Shown in pieces: positions 48,841 through 56,282 of a stretch of 64,000 bases of DNA. The notes under the pieces were generated by a model, which saw only the letters and a program-made list of their open reading frames with translations, ran no database searches and was not told the DNA's origin. The DNA comes from Myxococcales bacterium (GTDB taxonomy: Bacteria; Myxococcota_A; Polyangia; Palsa-1104), in assembly GCA_003170275.1 (NCBI GenBank), contig PNAM01000074.1:1-64000 (forward strand), written 5' to 3'. The position numbers were made by a program, and so were the translations under genes. Position 1 is the stretch's first letter. Every line of letters starts with the position of its first letter.

Positions 48841-48968
48841 TACCCCTCGTCACCTGCTGTCCGACATATTTATGTGTAAAAACAATATCTTGACCCTACT
48901 CGAATCTCTGACAAGATCCCAAGCACAATCTGAAACGCCCGCTGCAGGGCCCACACATAAATAGGCCA
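48841..48968. promoter_or_regulatory. AT-rich divergent control region with 11-bp inverted repeat
   Basis: TATTTATGTGT (48867-48877) and ACACATAAATA (48953-48963) are exact reverse complements, 75 bases apart, flanking a possible promoter (TTGACC at 48890, CAAGAT at 48912). The composition is much more AT-rich than the neighbouring genes. The arms lie near the starts of the PAP2 and ribbon-helix-helix genes. They could be operators bound by the regulator itself or a long hairpin. Confidence 0.55.
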
Positions 48969-49172
48969 ATGGTAGGAAAATCAAAAGACCCCAAAGGTAC
49001 GCGGATCACAGTTCGGATTTCGGACAATGACCTCAACCAGCTTCATGCCGAAGCTCGCCGCAAGAATGTCACGGTCGGCGCAGTCGTGCGGACCCTGATT
49101 CGCGAGTCGCTGCCGGAAGCGAAGGCCGGCAGCAACGGCCAACAAGAGACGTCCGAGACCGCAAGCAGCTGA
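48969..49172 (+). CDS. Ribbon-helix-helix (CopG/Arc-like) DNA-binding protein
   Basis: A 67-residue protein whose core TRITVRISDNDLNQLHAEARRKNVTVGAVVRTLIRESL (11-48) fits the ribbon-helix-helix pattern: one strand with alternating Thr/Val/Arg, then two helices. The tail is Gln/Glu/Ser-rich and probably unstructured. Such proteins bind operators as dimers and usually repress their own gene. No toxin gene lies next to it; the next gene is phosphofructokinase 40 bases downstream. The AT-rich inverted repeat just upstream is a good operator candidate. Confidence 0.75.
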   Translation: MVGKSKDPKGTRITVRISDNDLNQLHAEARRKNVTVGAVVRTLIRESLPEAKAGSNGQQETSETASS

Positions 49173-49212
49173 TTCCTTTTCTCGACGCCGAAGATGTGTT
49201 TCGATTCGACCC

Positions 49213-50280
49213 ATGAACGTGGGGGACCGGGTCGGGATCCTGACTTCGGGTGGTGACGCGCCCGGCATGAACGCCGCGCTGCGAGCGGCTGCCCGGGTGG
49301 GCGCGTCGCTCGGGCTGGAAGTGGTCGGGGTCGAGGAGGGCTATCGCGGCCTGCTCGAGGGGCGGGTGCGCGCGCTCGATCTACGCCTGCTCGACGAAGC
49401 GGCGCGCCGTGGCGGCACGTTGCTCGGCACCGCGCGCTCCAAGACCTTTCCCACGCCCGACGGGCAGGCGCGCGCGCGCAAGACCATCGCGCGCGAACGG
49501 CTCAAGGGCCTGTTGGTGATCGGCGGCAACGGCTCGCTCACCGGCGCGCAGACGCTCAGCGACGTGGTCGCGGTCGCCGGCGTTCCTGCATCGATCGACA
49601 ACGATCTGGCGTGCACGTCGATGGCCATCGGCGTCGACACCGCCATGAACACCATCGTCGAGGCGATCGATCGCATCTGCGACACCGCCTCCGCCCACAA
49701 GCGCACCTTCATCATCGAGGTGATGGGGCGCGACTGCGGTTATCTCGCGATGACCTCGGCGATCGCGGCGGGAGCCGACGCGGTGCTGGTGCGCGAGGTC
49801 GGGCGCGACGACAACGCGATCGTCGATCAGGTGGTGCGCGCCATGGAGGCCGCCTACACGCGCGACAGCGGCAAGAGCCGCGTGCTGGTGGTCAAGGCCG
49901 AGGGCGTCAAGCTCGACTCGGCGCGCCTCAAGGAGGCGGTCGACGCGCGCATCGCCACGAGCTTGCCCGACGTCGACACGCGCGTCACGGTGCTCGGCCA
50001 CGTGGTGCGCGGCGGTGCGCCTTCGGCCTTCGACCGGCTGCTCGGCGCGCGACTGGCCAACTGCGCGATGCGTGCCCTGCACGCCGGCCAGACCAACTTC
50101 ATGGCCGGCTGGCTCGGCCCCGGCATCACCCGCGAAGCCTGCTCCTACGATCCCTACGTCGTGCTCACGCCCATCGACGAGGTGCTCACCGAAACCGCCC
50201 GCCTCATGGACGGCGAGAGCCCGCTCGCCCGCTGGCGCAAGCGCATCTTCGAAGAAATCGACTCCGTCCTCATCCGCTAG
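49213..50280 (+). CDS. pfkA: 6-phosphofructokinase
   Basis: A 355-residue PFK that phosphorylates fructose 6-phosphate in glycolysis. Motifs: GILTSGGDAPGMNAA (8-22), a nucleotide loop GGNGS (104-108), PASIDNDL with catalytic Asp129, MGRDCGYLA (substrate binding), and the C-terminal half with a duplicate fold. The Gly of the loop (Gly107) is the ATP-type residue; PPi-dependent enzymes have Asp there. The usual loop Asp (GGDGS) is Asn106. The gene has no close ribosome site visible. It converges with a coiled-coil lipoprotein gene 13 bases away. Confidence 0.92.
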   Translation: MNVGDRVGILTSGGDAPGMNAALRAAARVGASLGLEVVGVEEGYRGLLEGRVRALDLRLLDEAARRGGTLLGTARSKTFPTPDGQARARKTIARERLKGLLVIGGNGSLTGAQTLSDVVAVAGVPASIDNDLACTSMAIGVDTAMNTIVEAIDRICDTASAHKRTFIIEVMGRDCGYLAMTSAIAAGADAVLVREVGRDDNAIVDQVVRAMEAAYTRDSGKSRVLVVKAEGVKLDSARLKEAVDARIATSLPDVDTRVTVLGHVVRGGAPSAFDRLLGARLANCAMRALHAGQTNFMAGWLGPGITREACSYDPYVVLTPIDEVLTETARLMDGESPLARWRKRIFEEIDSVLIR

Positions 50281-50293
50281 GCTCCGTCCGTCC

Positions 50294-51259
50294 CTACTTG
50301 AGGAGGGAGAAGAGGGTGTTGATCTTGGTGTTGGCTTGGGGGAACTTGCCGTCGCCGTAGGCGGCGGTGGCGTCCTGGAAGAGCTGCTCGACGTTGCGGC
50401 GGCGTTCGCCCTCGAGCTTGTGGCCGCGCATGGCGGCGGCGAGGCGCGCCATCTTGGTGGAGATGAAGCCGCGGTCGACCTTGATCTCCTCGACCGCGGC
50501 GAGCAGCGCGTCGGCGTCGTACTTGGCGCGCACGTAGTCGCCCTTCTTCATCGCCTCGCGCACCTCGTTGACCAGCCGCCCGGAGCCCGGCCCGAGATCG
50601 TCGGGCAACAGCCCGTGCTCCTGCATCAGCTTGAGCGCCTTCTTGTAGATCGGCTCGACGTCGTGCGCGGAGTACTTGAGGCCCTTGGGAAACTCGATCG
50701 GCACCGCCGGCGCGGCCGCCCCGCCGCAGGTCTCCTTCTCGCGGCGCGCCTGCTTGGACTCGCGCTCGGCGAGCAGCTTCTCCCGGTCGGCCACGTCCTT
50801 CTCGCGGGTGGCGACGTCCTTCTCGCGCGTGGCCACGCCCTGCTCGCGCCGTGCGGCGCGCTCGAGCGGGTCGGCGCCCGGCGCGCTGGCCACCGCCGCG
50901 GTCACCTTCTTCACCAGCTCGCCGCGCTGCTTGAGCAGGTCGTCGAGCTTGCTGTTGATCTCGGTCTCCTTCGACGCGAGATCGCTCTCTTGCCCGAGCA
51001 GCTTCTTCTCTTCCTCGTCGATCGCCGACTGGCCCGCGGAGTCGTGGCCGAGCAGCTTGCGCCGGTCGACCAGCTCGGTGCGCGCATCGGACAGCTTCTT
51101 GCGCTCGCGCTGCAGCGCGCCGCGCTGGCCGATCAGCTCCGACTCGTTCTTCTTGAGGCTCTCGTCCTCGGCCGCGATCGGCGCCACGTCGACGGGCTTG
51201 CCGCCGCCGAGCTTGTCACAACCCGCGAGCACGACCAGAAGGACGAGGCATCGGCGCAC
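50294..51259 (-). CDS. Coiled-coil lipoprotein, function unknown
   Basis: A 321-residue predicted lipoprotein (lipobox VLAGC, Cys14). Residues about 35-165 are heptad-rich coiled coil with tandem 7-residue repeats (VATREKD, VATREKD, VADREKL), encoded by 21-bp near-repeats at about 50793-50840. A C-terminal helical domain (about 195-315) follows. Such proteins can span the periplasm or bind peptidoglycan; no family is recognised. It is downstream of and on the same strand as the biotinyl protein, with an 18-base gap. Confidence 0.75.
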   Translation of the reverse strand: MRRCLVLLVVLAGCDKLGGGKPVDVAPIAAEDESLKKNESELIGQRGALQRERKKLSDARTELVDRRKLLGHDSAGQSAIDEEEKKLLGQESDLASKETEINSKLDDLLKQRGELVKKVTAAVASAPGADPLERAARREQGVATREKDVATREKDVADREKLLAERESKQARREKETCGGAAAPAVPIEFPKGLKYSAHDVEPIYKKALKLMQEHGLLPDDLGPGSGRLVNEVREAMKKGDYVRAKYDADALLAAVEEIKVDRGFISTKMARLAAAMRGHKLEGERRRNVEQLFQDATAAYGDGKFPQANTKINTLFSLLK

Positions 51260-51277
51260 GGGACTACGATCGCACGA

Positions 51278-51802
51278 TTACGCGAGCGTCGCCAATGTTT
51301 GCCCGGCGTCGACCGCCTGGCCCTCGGTGACCGCGATCGCCAGCACCTTGCCGTCGCGCGGGGCCTTGAGCTCGTTCTCCATCTTCATCGCCTCGACCAC
51401 CGCGACGCCCTGGCCGGCGGTGACCGTGTCGCCCACCTGGATCAGCACCTTGACCAGCTTGCCGGGCATCGGGCTCTTGATGTGCAACGGCCCCGAGCTC
51501 TGCGCGCGCGGCGCGACCGCGGCCAGCTTGTTGCGCGCCGGTTGCAGCTTGAGCGGCACCGACACGTTGGCCACCGTGACGGTCAGATCGGGCGCGAGGC
51601 CGTCGACGTCCACCACCGTCGCTGCGCCGCCGCCGTCGGGCACGATCGACCAGGTGGTGGCGCGCCCGGTGTCGGCGACCTTGCGCGCGTCGATCACCCG
51701 GCTGTGGCCACCCTGCGTGATCTTGAAGCGGCCGTTCTCCAGCGGCTCGACGGTGACTTCGCGCTCCGCACCTTGCAGCTCGACCGAAAATTTGTGGATC
51801 AT
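51278..51802 (-). CDS. Biotin carboxyl carrier protein (biotinyl domain)
   Basis: A 174-residue protein with a C-terminal biotinyl/lipoyl domain: the biotin attachment motif EAMKMEN (with Met on each side of the Lys) and flanking strands VGDTVTAGQGVAVV and GKVLAIAVTEGQAV. The N-terminal 90 residues resemble the linker domain of carboxylase BCCPs (EREVTVEPLENGRFKITQGG). It should carry CO2 for an acyl-CoA carboxylase whose subunits are not within this window. It is divergent from the second ArsA-like gene. Confidence 0.9.
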   Translation of the reverse strand: MIHKFSVELQGAEREVTVEPLENGRFKITQGGHSRVIDARKVADTGRATTWSIVPDGGGAATVVDVDGLAPDLTVTVANVSVPLKLQPARNKLAAVAPRAQSSGPLHIKSPMPGKLVKVLIQVGDTVTAGQGVAVVEAMKMENELKAPRDGKVLAIAVTEGQAVDAGQTLATLA

Positions 51803-51872
51803 CAGGAGCGTGTAGCACGGATCTAAGATCGCTGGCTTTTCCACGTCAACCTCATTAGATTCCAACCGCACA
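51803..51872. promoter_or_regulatory. Divergent promoter region, TTAGATT near ArsA-like start
   Basis: Seventy relatively AT-rich bases between the biotinyl gene and the ArsA-like gene. A TAGATT hexamer (51856-51861) lies 11 bases before the ATG on the right. No convincing -35 is visible. Confidence 0.3.
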
Positions 51873-53039
51873 ATGAGTTTGGCCAGCCTCGTCGCCGAAC
51901 GCCGGATCCTCGTCTGTGTCGGCTCGGGCGGGGTGGGCAAGACGACCACGGCCGCATCGCTCGGGCTGGCCGGCGCGCGCGCAGGGCGTCGCACCCTGGT
52001 GCTGACCATCGATCCGGCCAAGCGGCTGGCCAACGCGCTCGGGCTGGAGACGCTCGGCCACGACCAGCAGGCGGTGCCCAAGGAGAAGCTGCTCCCGGTG
52101 ATCGAGGCGATCGGCGGGGCGCCGGCCAAGACCGGCACGCTGCACGCGATGATGCTCGATCAGAAGCGCGCGTTCGACGAGATCGTGGCGCGCTACGCGA
52201 GCGATCCGGCGGCGCGCGATCGCATCTACAAGAATCGCATCTACCAGCAGATCTCGGCGCGGCTGGCCGGCTCGCACGAGTACGCGGCGATGTCCAAGCT
52301 GTACGAGATCGCGCAGGAGGGCCGCTACGATCTGATCGTGCTCGACACCCCGCCGACCGCCAACGCGCTCGACTTTCTCGACGCGCCCGAGCGCGTGTCG
52401 GGCGCGATCGATTCGCCGGCGATCCAGTGGCTCACCAAGCCGTACCTGCAGGCGGGCAAGTTCTCACTCAAGACGGTCGGGCTGGGCGCGGCGTTCGTGC
52501 TGCGACGGCTGGCGCGCTTCGTCGGCTCCGAGTTCCTCGAGGACATGGCCAAGTTCTTCGTCGAGTTCAACGCCATCCTAGGCGGCTTTCGCGAGCGCGC
52601 GCAGCAGGTGTTCGACATCTTGCGCCGCCCCGACGTCGGCTTCGTGCTGGTGTCGAGCGCGGATCCGATGTCGGTCGACGAGTGCATCTACTTCTACGAT
52701 CGGCTGATGTCGTCGAAGATGCCGCTCGGCGCGTTCGTGGTGAACCGCGTGCACCCGTCCGGCCCGCCCGAGATCGGCCGCGAGGAGCTGATCGCCAAGC
52801 TCGGCGCGCGCCCGGAGCTGCGCGGCTATTCCGCGGACGACGTGGTGCAGGTGGCCGCCGATCTCGACCGCACCTATCGCGAGTTCCAGGCGCTCGCCGA
52901 GATCGACAAGCGCGAGGTGGGCCGCCTGGCCACGCGCACCGGCAACCAGGCGCCGATCGTCCAGGTGCCGTTCTTCGATCGCGACATCTACGACGTCGAG
53001 GGGCTGTCGGCGATGGTCCGCTACCTCCTCGAAGAGTAG
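51873..53039 (+). CDS. ArsA/GET3-like ATPase
   Basis: A 388-residue deviant-Walker ATPase of the ArsA/GET3 family. Loop GSGGVGKT (17-24) with an intact P-loop Lys, then TIDPAKRLANALG, LIVLDTPPTANALDFL, and SSADPMSVDE. It differs from the ArsA-like protein at 43 kb by having a full Walker A and a longer body. Actinobacterial ArsA-type proteins have similar layouts. No tail-anchored protein or arsenic gene is nearby, so a role in membrane protein targeting or a related ATP-driven process is likely. The ATG follows a TAGATT element by 11 bases. Confidence 0.85.
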   Translation: MSLASLVAERRILVCVGSGGVGKTTTAASLGLAGARAGRRTLVLTIDPAKRLANALGLETLGHDQQAVPKEKLLPVIEAIGGAPAKTGTLHAMMLDQKRAFDEIVARYASDPAARDRIYKNRIYQQISARLAGSHEYAAMSKLYEIAQEGRYDLIVLDTPPTANALDFLDAPERVSGAIDSPAIQWLTKPYLQAGKFSLKTVGLGAAFVLRRLARFVGSEFLEDMAKFFVEFNAILGGFRERAQQVFDILRRPDVGFVLVSSADPMSVDECIYFYDRLMSSKMPLGAFVVNRVHPSGPPEIGREELIAKLGARPELRGYSADDVVQVAADLDRTYREFQALAEIDKREVGRLATRTGNQAPIVQVPFFDRDIYDVEGLSAMVRYLLEE

Positions 53040-53055
53040 CGCCCACATGCATCGT

Positions 53056-53080
53056 TTGCGGTGTGCCGCAACTCTTGCGG
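53056..53080 (+). promoter_or_regulatory. Mutually exclusive hairpin leader (TTGCGG/CCGCAA/TTGCGG)
   Basis: Three adjacent segments read TTGCGG, then TGTG, CCGCAA, CTC and TTGCGG. The central CCGCAA can pair with the upstream TTGCGG (loop TGTG) or with the downstream one (loop CTC), six bases either way. It lies 70-95 bases before the MYXO-CTERM gene. Only one of the two stems can form at a time, as in attenuators. Confidence 0.5.
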
Positions 53081-53150
53081 GGAGCCGGTCGCCAAAGGAC
53101 GCGGAAGCCGTGCGGTTCTTCGTGGCGTATCGCTTGCACTGAGCGCCGCC

Positions 53151-55025
53151 ATGTCCCTCGGTCGCGTGCTCGTGGGCCTTGGCTTGCTGTTGGTTTCTGC
53201 GCCGGGCCGCGCCGCGGTGGGCAGCTGGCAGCCGCTGCTCAACGTTCCCACCGCGCCGCTCTACAACGGCAATGCGACCGGGTATGGCGAGATGCTGCTG
53301 CTCACCGACGGCACGGTGATGGTCAAGGTGCAGAGCAACCTGACCACCCGGGCGACCAACCTGTGGGCGCGATTGACGCCGGATGCGAATGGAAGCTACG
53401 TGAATGGAACCTGGTCGCCGCTGGCGCCGATGAATTACCCGCGCCTGTTTTTTTCGTCCGCGGTGATGAAGGACGGGCGCGTGTTCGTCGCGGGCGGCGA
53501 GTATCCCCGGGATCCCGTCGACGCCAGCCTGTCCGGCCCGCAATCGTCCAAGGTCGAGATCTACGACCCGGTCACCAACGTGTGGACCCTGGTCGGCGGT
53601 TGGTCCTATGGAGACATCGCCGATTCGACCGCCAAGGTCTTGCCGGACGGGCGGATCTTGTTATTGGAATGCGTTCCGTTTCAATCGGAAGGCGGTTGGA
53701 TCTACGATCCGGATCCCAACAGCCTTCAGCCGTGGAAGTCCATCGCCTCGAAGATCGGCGGTGACTTCAATGACGAAGAGAGCGTGGTGGCGTTACCCGA
53801 AGGGACGTTCCTGAGCGTCGACAACGGCGTCAGCAACCTGATGACTCCGCCGCCGAAGCACGCGCAGAAATATCTTCCGTCTTCGAATACCTGGATTGAC
53901 GCCGGCATGACCAACATCGATCTGGTCAACCCCGGCTCCGTCGCTCCGCTCGGTCGAGAAATCGGACCTGGCTTGCTGCTCTACGATGGCCGGGCGCTGT
54001 TCATCGGCTCGCTGATCACCACGGGCGTCGCTGGAAAGACAGCGCTCTACACGCCCGGCGCCAATCCGACGCTCGCGGGAAGCTGGGCGGCCGGGCCGAC
54101 CCTCACCAACGGGGCGACCACGCTGTATTCGGATGACGAACCGGGCGCGGTGATGCCGAACGGCCACGTGCTGTTCGTCGCCGACAGCGAGCAGAACACC
54201 AACTTCATGCTCGAGTACGACCCGGTCGCCAACAGCCTGGCCACTGCGCCCTACCCGGGCCTGTTGATCGGCAGCTCCCACTACAACATGTTGGTGTTGC
54301 CGAACGGCGAGGTGCTGCTCTCCACCAAGACGCAGAGCCTGTATGTCTACACGCCGGCCGGCGCGCCCAATGCTGCCTGGAAGCCGACCATTTCGTCGAT
54401 TACGGGAAGCGGTCCATATGTGGTTTCGGGCACGCAGCTGAATGGTCTAACCGAGGGCGCGTATGAGGGCGACGACGTTCAAATGGCCACGAACTATCCG
54501 ATCGTTCGGCTGGTCGACGGTGCCGGAAAGGTCTTCTACGCCCGGACCTATGGCTTCAGCACGATGGGCGTGGCGACCGGCAATACGCCCGTGTCGGCGA
54601 CCTTCAGCACGGCCGGAATACCGAACGGCAGCTATTCGGTCTATGCGGTGGCCAACGGGATCGCGTCCGATCCCGCGGCCCTGACCATCGGAGGAGACGC
54701 CGGCGCCAGCTCGGACGCGGGATTCATCGCCGACGCAGGCGCCGACGCGGCCGTTGCGCCGGACGCGGCCGTCGACGCGGCCGAGACGCAGGACGCGGCC
54801 AACGATTCCGTCGACGCGCTGGCTTCGGCGCCGCTGGACGCAGGCGCCGACGGAGGGGCTGTCGATGGAGGCGCTGTCGATGGGTCGCCCATGCCGGCGC
54901 GCCCTGGCCAGGGCTGCGGCTGTGTCGTCGGCGCCCGGCCGGTGCGTACTCCCGGCGCGCTCCCGGTCGCGCTGGGCCTGCTTGGCGCGCTCGTCTTGTA
55001 CAGACGCCGTCGCGTCGTTGAATAA
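53151..55025 (+). CDS. Galactose-oxidase-like (kelch) surface protein with MYXO-CTERM tail
   Basis: A 624-residue secreted protein. A signal peptide (MSLGRVLVGLGLLLVSAPGRA) is followed by about 430 residues of kelch-type beta-propeller blades (MNYPRLFFSSAVMKDGRVFVAGGEY; ADSTAKVLPDGRILLLE; GAVMPNGHVLFVAD), as in galactose oxidase-like proteins, then a DUF1929-like beta domain (LNGLTEGAYEGDDVQMATNYPIVRL). A long Asp/Ala/Gly-rich linker leads to GQGCGC, a hydrophobic helix and RRRR. This tail is the MYXO-CTERM sorting signal type of Myxococcota. The gene has lower GC than its neighbours, with att, tat and ttc codons used more freely. The ATG chosen restores the signal peptide; an upstream in-frame ATG would not. 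Confidence 0.85.
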   Translation: MSLGRVLVGLGLLLVSAPGRAAVGSWQPLLNVPTAPLYNGNATGYGEMLLLTDGTVMVKVQSNLTTRATNLWARLTPDANGSYVNGTWSPLAPMNYPRLFFSSAVMKDGRVFVAGGEYPRDPVDASLSGPQSSKVEIYDPVTNVWTLVGGWSYGDIADSTAKVLPDGRILLLECVPFQSEGGWIYDPDPNSLQPWKSIASKIGGDFNDEESVVALPEGTFLSVDNGVSNLMTPPPKHAQKYLPSSNTWIDAGMTNIDLVNPGSVAPLGREIGPGLLLYDGRALFIGSLITTGVAGKTALYTPGANPTLAGSWAAGPTLTNGATTLYSDDEPGAVMPNGHVLFVADSEQNTNFMLEYDPVANSLATAPYPGLLIGSSHYNMLVLPNGEVLLSTKTQSLYVYTPAGAPNAAWKPTISSITGSGPYVVSGTQLNGLTEGAYEGDDVQMATNYPIVRLVDGAGKVFYARTYGFSTMGVATGNTPVSATFSTAGIPNGSYSVYAVANGIASDPAALTIGGDAGASSDAGFIADAGADAAVAPDAAVDAAETQDAANDSVDALASAPLDAGADGGAVDGGAVDGSPMPARPGQGCGCVVGARPVRTPGALPVALGLLGALVLYRRRRVVE

Positions 55026-55052
55026 ACCTGCGTCGCGCCCGTCCCAGCCGGC

Positions 55053-55400
55053 ATGCGCGTCTTCGTCTTTTGCCTCGCGCTGCTGATCGCGGCGCCGGTC
55101 TCTGCGCGTGAGCCCCCGCCGCGCGGCTTCGGCATCGGGCTCTTGATCGCCGGGATCTCGATCTTTCTCGGCGGCGTCGCGGTGCTCACCTACACACTGT
55201 ACGAGCGCGATCACACCGCCTCGGCGCCCACGCTCGGCGAGTTTCAGCAGCGCAGCGACGCGGCGAGCTACGCCGTGCTGAGCGCGCCGCTGATCCTCAT
55301 CGGCACCGTCGCGTCCGTCGCCGGCTCGGTCGTGGTCGCGCGGCCTCGACCCGCGCGCCGCATCGAGGCCGGGCTGACCGGGCTGCGCGTGCACTTTTGA
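55053..55400 (+). CDS. Small membrane protein with signal peptide, function unknown
   Basis: A 115-residue protein with an N-terminal signal peptide (MRVFVFCLALLIAAPVSA), a hydrophobic helix at about 25-48 (GFGIGLLIAGISIFLGGVAV), a loop YERDHTASAPTLGEFQQRSDAAS, and a second helix at about 73-94. No family is recognised. The start ATG is 27 bases after the MYXO-CTERM gene, and the stop overlaps the next start (TTGA), so it belongs to an operon with the Cys-rich lipoprotein. Confidence 0.65.
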   Translation: MRVFVFCLALLIAAPVSAREPPPRGFGIGLLIAGISIFLGGVAVLTYTLYERDHTASAPTLGEFQQRSDAASYAVLSAPLILIGTVASVAGSVVVARPRPARRIEAGLTGLRVHF

Positions 55401-55648
55401 GACGACTTTGGCCGCTCGTGCTCCTGCTCGCGGCGTGCGACACGCCCGTCTATCCGTGTCACGACGACGCGAACTGCGTGACGCACGGGAGCCAGGGCCG
55501 CTGCGAGCCCGCCGGGGCCGGCGCGAGCTACTGCGCGTTCCCCGATTCGATCTGCCCGACCGGGCTGCGCTGGGATCCCTCGGCGCCCTCGTCGCTGGCC
55601 AAGGACTGCGTCGGCACGCCGGTCGACGGCGGCGCGGATTTGGATTAG
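55397..55648 (+). CDS. Small Cys-rich lipoprotein
   Basis: An 83-residue protein starting at TTG, overlapping the upstream stop (TTGA). The signal peptide ends in the lipobox LLAAC (Cys14). The mature part has six further Cys in a pattern (DTPVYPCHDDANCVTHGSQGRCEPAG, then YCAF, SICP, DCVG) typical of short disulfide-rich lipoproteins common in Myxococcota. It ends with acidic residues (GADLD). No known domain beyond that. Confidence 0.65.
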   Translation: MRRLWPLVLLLAACDTPVYPCHDDANCVTHGSQGRCEPAGAGASYCAFPDSICPTGLRWDPSAPSSLAKDCVGTPVDGGADLD

Positions 55649-55744
55649 CTGCGTGCGATGCGCTTGCCGCTCGATGGGATGCGAGACGCAGCCCTCACGG
55701 TGAACCGGTTGACGAGTGTCGGCGTGACCATCGATAGTATCAAG

Positions 55745-56152
55745 ATGGTGACCTTCGAGCGTCGGGTTGGCCGCTTGGTGGAGATTCTCGACGATGGCGA
55801 GGCGATGCCGGCGGGCCTGCCCGAGTTCGGACGCGTGCTCATGCTCGCCGCCGAGTTGGGCAAGGATGAGCTGGTTGTGATCTGCGCCGACATGCGTCGC
55901 GCGCGTTCGCTTCCCCCGGAGCTCACCGGCAGGATCTCCCTGGCCGTCCGCACCAGCCTCACGCGAGTCCTTGGCGGTGCGACCCTTCTTTCCCATGACC
56001 CGACGGCGGCGCGGCAGTTCGCGCGCATTTTCGGCGAGGGCCACGGCGACCGCGGCCTCATCGTCCGCGCTCCCGCCGAAGCGGTCGCGGCGCTGGAGCC
56101 AATCCTCACGGCTCCCGAGCGAACGCGTCTTCGCTCATTTCTGGGCTGTTGA
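55745..56152 (+). CDS. Small protein of unknown function (STAS-like possibility)
   Basis: A 135-residue protein (MVTFERRVGRLVEILDDG...) of alternating strands and helices with ISLAVRTSLTRVLGGATLL. It might adopt a STAS- or SpoIIAA-like fold, but no clear motif supports that. The reading frame is open 29 codons further upstream (an ATG at 55658); the inner ATG is preferred because TTGACG (55709) and GATAGT (55733) form a promoter before it and GATAGT is seven bases from the ATG. If the longer form is used, the promoter call fails. It lies between the Cys-rich lipoprotein and a hairpin. Confidence 0.6.
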   Translation: MVTFERRVGRLVEILDDGEAMPAGLPEFGRVLMLAAELGKDELVVICADMRRARSLPPELTGRISLAVRTSLTRVLGGATLLSHDPTAARQFARIFGEGHGDRGLIVRAPAEAVAALEPILTAPERTRLRSFLGC

Positions 56153-56204
56153 TGCCGGCAAAGCGGGTCGTGGCGCACAAGCTCATCCAGTGCCGCGGCC
56201 GGCG

Positions 56205-56235
56205 GAGACGTGGCGGACTACGGCCGTCACGTCTC
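56205..56235. terminator. Strong hairpin between convergent genes
   Basis: GAGACGTG...CACGTCTC form an 8-bp stem that extends inward through a G-T mismatch to CGG/CCG, about 12 pairs around an ACTACGG loop. It sits between the stops of two converging genes. There is no U-tract, so it may act as a bidirectional or factor-dependent end, or protect the messages. Confidence 0.5.
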
Positions 56236-56282
56236 GGTGAATCCGCCGATGGCGGCAACACGTTTGCGCTTTTCGGACTGAG

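Noticed and set aside
53041..53150. Possible c-di-GMP (GEMM) riboswitch in the MYXO-CTERM leader, because of GGACGCGGAAGCC
   Set aside because: The segment differs from the conserved GGACGCAAAGCC by two positions, and the paired GGCAAACC element is absent, so only the generic two-way hairpin is reported.
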